Origin: Castellaniella defragrans_A
GTDB lineage: Bacteria; Pseudomonadota; Gammaproteobacteria; Burkholderiales; Burkholderiaceae_B
DNA: 6,981 nucleotides
Strand: one strand, 5' to 3'
NCBI RefSeq assembly: GCF_040394755.1
Contig: NZ_JBEBRQ010000068.1
A model generated the notes under the pieces. The model saw only the letters and a program-made list of their open reading frames with translations. It ran no database searches and had not been told where the DNA came from. Positions 6,623-6,981 of this stretch are shown here, piece by piece (position 1 is the stretch's first letter; each line of letters opens with the position of its first letter). A program made the translations under genes and the position numbers.

Positions 6623-6981
6623 GTGGCCGCTGTCAAGACATCTATCCCGCGCCGCCAGTTCGATGTGGTGGTGGTCGGTGCCGGCGGGGCCGGCATGCGC
6701 TGTTCCCTGCAGCTCGCGCAGGCGGGGCTGTCGGTGGCCGTGCTGACCAAGGTCTTTCCGACGCGCTCGCACACAGTGGCCGCGCAAGGCGGCGTGAGCG
6801 CCTCGCTGGGCAACATGAGCGAGGACAACTGGCTCTGGCACATGTACGACACGGTCAAGGGCTCGGACTGGCTCGGCGACCAGGACTCGATCGAGTTCAT
6901 GGTGCGCGAGGCGCCCAATGCCGTCTACGAGCTCGAGCACTTCGGCATGCCGTTCGATCGCAACGCCGACGGCACCATCTA
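6623..6981 (+). CDS. sdhA: Succinate dehydrogenase flavoprotein subunit SdhA, N-terminal part (partial)
   Basis: The first 119 codons are present; the gene runs off the right edge. The GTG start at 6623 lies 2 bases after the sdhD stop, with GGAG at 6610-6613, 9 bases upstream and inside the end of sdhD. FDVVVVGAGGAGMRCSLQLA (13-32) is the FAD-binding Rossmann motif. TRSHTVAAQGGVSASLGN (47-64) contains H50, the histidine that carries covalent FAD in this family. The 8 or so residues before the strand match the short bacterial form. SdhA oxidises succinate to fumarate on the cytoplasmic face of complex II and passes electrons to SdhB, presumably encoded next. Succinate from PrpB is one of its substrates. 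Confidence 0.97.
   Translation, partial: MAAVKTSIPRRQFDVVVVGAGGAGMRCSLQLAQAGLSVAVLTKVFPTRSHTVAAQGGVSASLGNMSEDNWLWHMYDTVKGSDWLGDQDSIEFMVREAPNAVYELEHFGMPFDRNADGTI

Overview
This window is a high-GC stretch of bacterial chromosome. It carries housekeeping genes of the methylcitrate cycle (propionate oxidation) and the TCA cycle. The proteins look betaproteobacterial: a 329-residue malate dehydrogenase of the GAAGQIGY type, AcnD/PrpF in place of PrpD, and a GntR gene directly ahead of sdhCDA. The gene content and order fit the Alcaligenaceae (Bordetella/Achromobacter group). That assignment is from memory of the families, not from a search.

Left part (1-1534, + strand): the 3' end of acnD (Fe/S-dependent 2-methylisocitrate dehydratase), then prpF (2-methylaconitate isomerase), 32 bases apart. 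A perfect 12-bp hairpin at 1570-1596 separates prpF from the convergent - strand genes. Middle part (1602-4794, - strand, transcribed right to left): mdh, then prpB, then prpC. A 103-base gap with a perfect 15-bp hairpin lies between mdh and prpB, and only 18 bases lie between prpB and prpC. Right part (4960-6981, + strand): a GntR/HutC-type regulator with a UTRA ligand domain, then sdhC, sdhD and the start of sdhA, tightly packed and running off the window.

The only real intergenic control region is the AT-rich 165-base divergent gap 4795-4959 between mdh and the GntR gene. It holds a good sigma70-like promoter for mdh and a weaker candidate for the GntR-sdh side. Between their two -35 boxes lies a striking AT-rich operator-like palindrome (4879-4897), which is the natural candidate binding site for the adjacent GntR protein.

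The genes work together as follows. PrpC condenses propionyl-CoA with oxaloacetate. AcnD and PrpF carry 2-methylcitrate to 2-methylisocitrate, together with an aconitase that is not in this window. PrpB splits 2-methylisocitrate into succinate and pyruvate. Succinate dehydrogenase oxidises the succinate, and after fumarase (not here) Mdh regenerates oxaloacetate. The window therefore holds most of one closed metabolic loop, with a regulator in the middle. I found no mobile element, CRISPR array, RNA gene or evidently novel protein system. The points worth a second look are regulatory.
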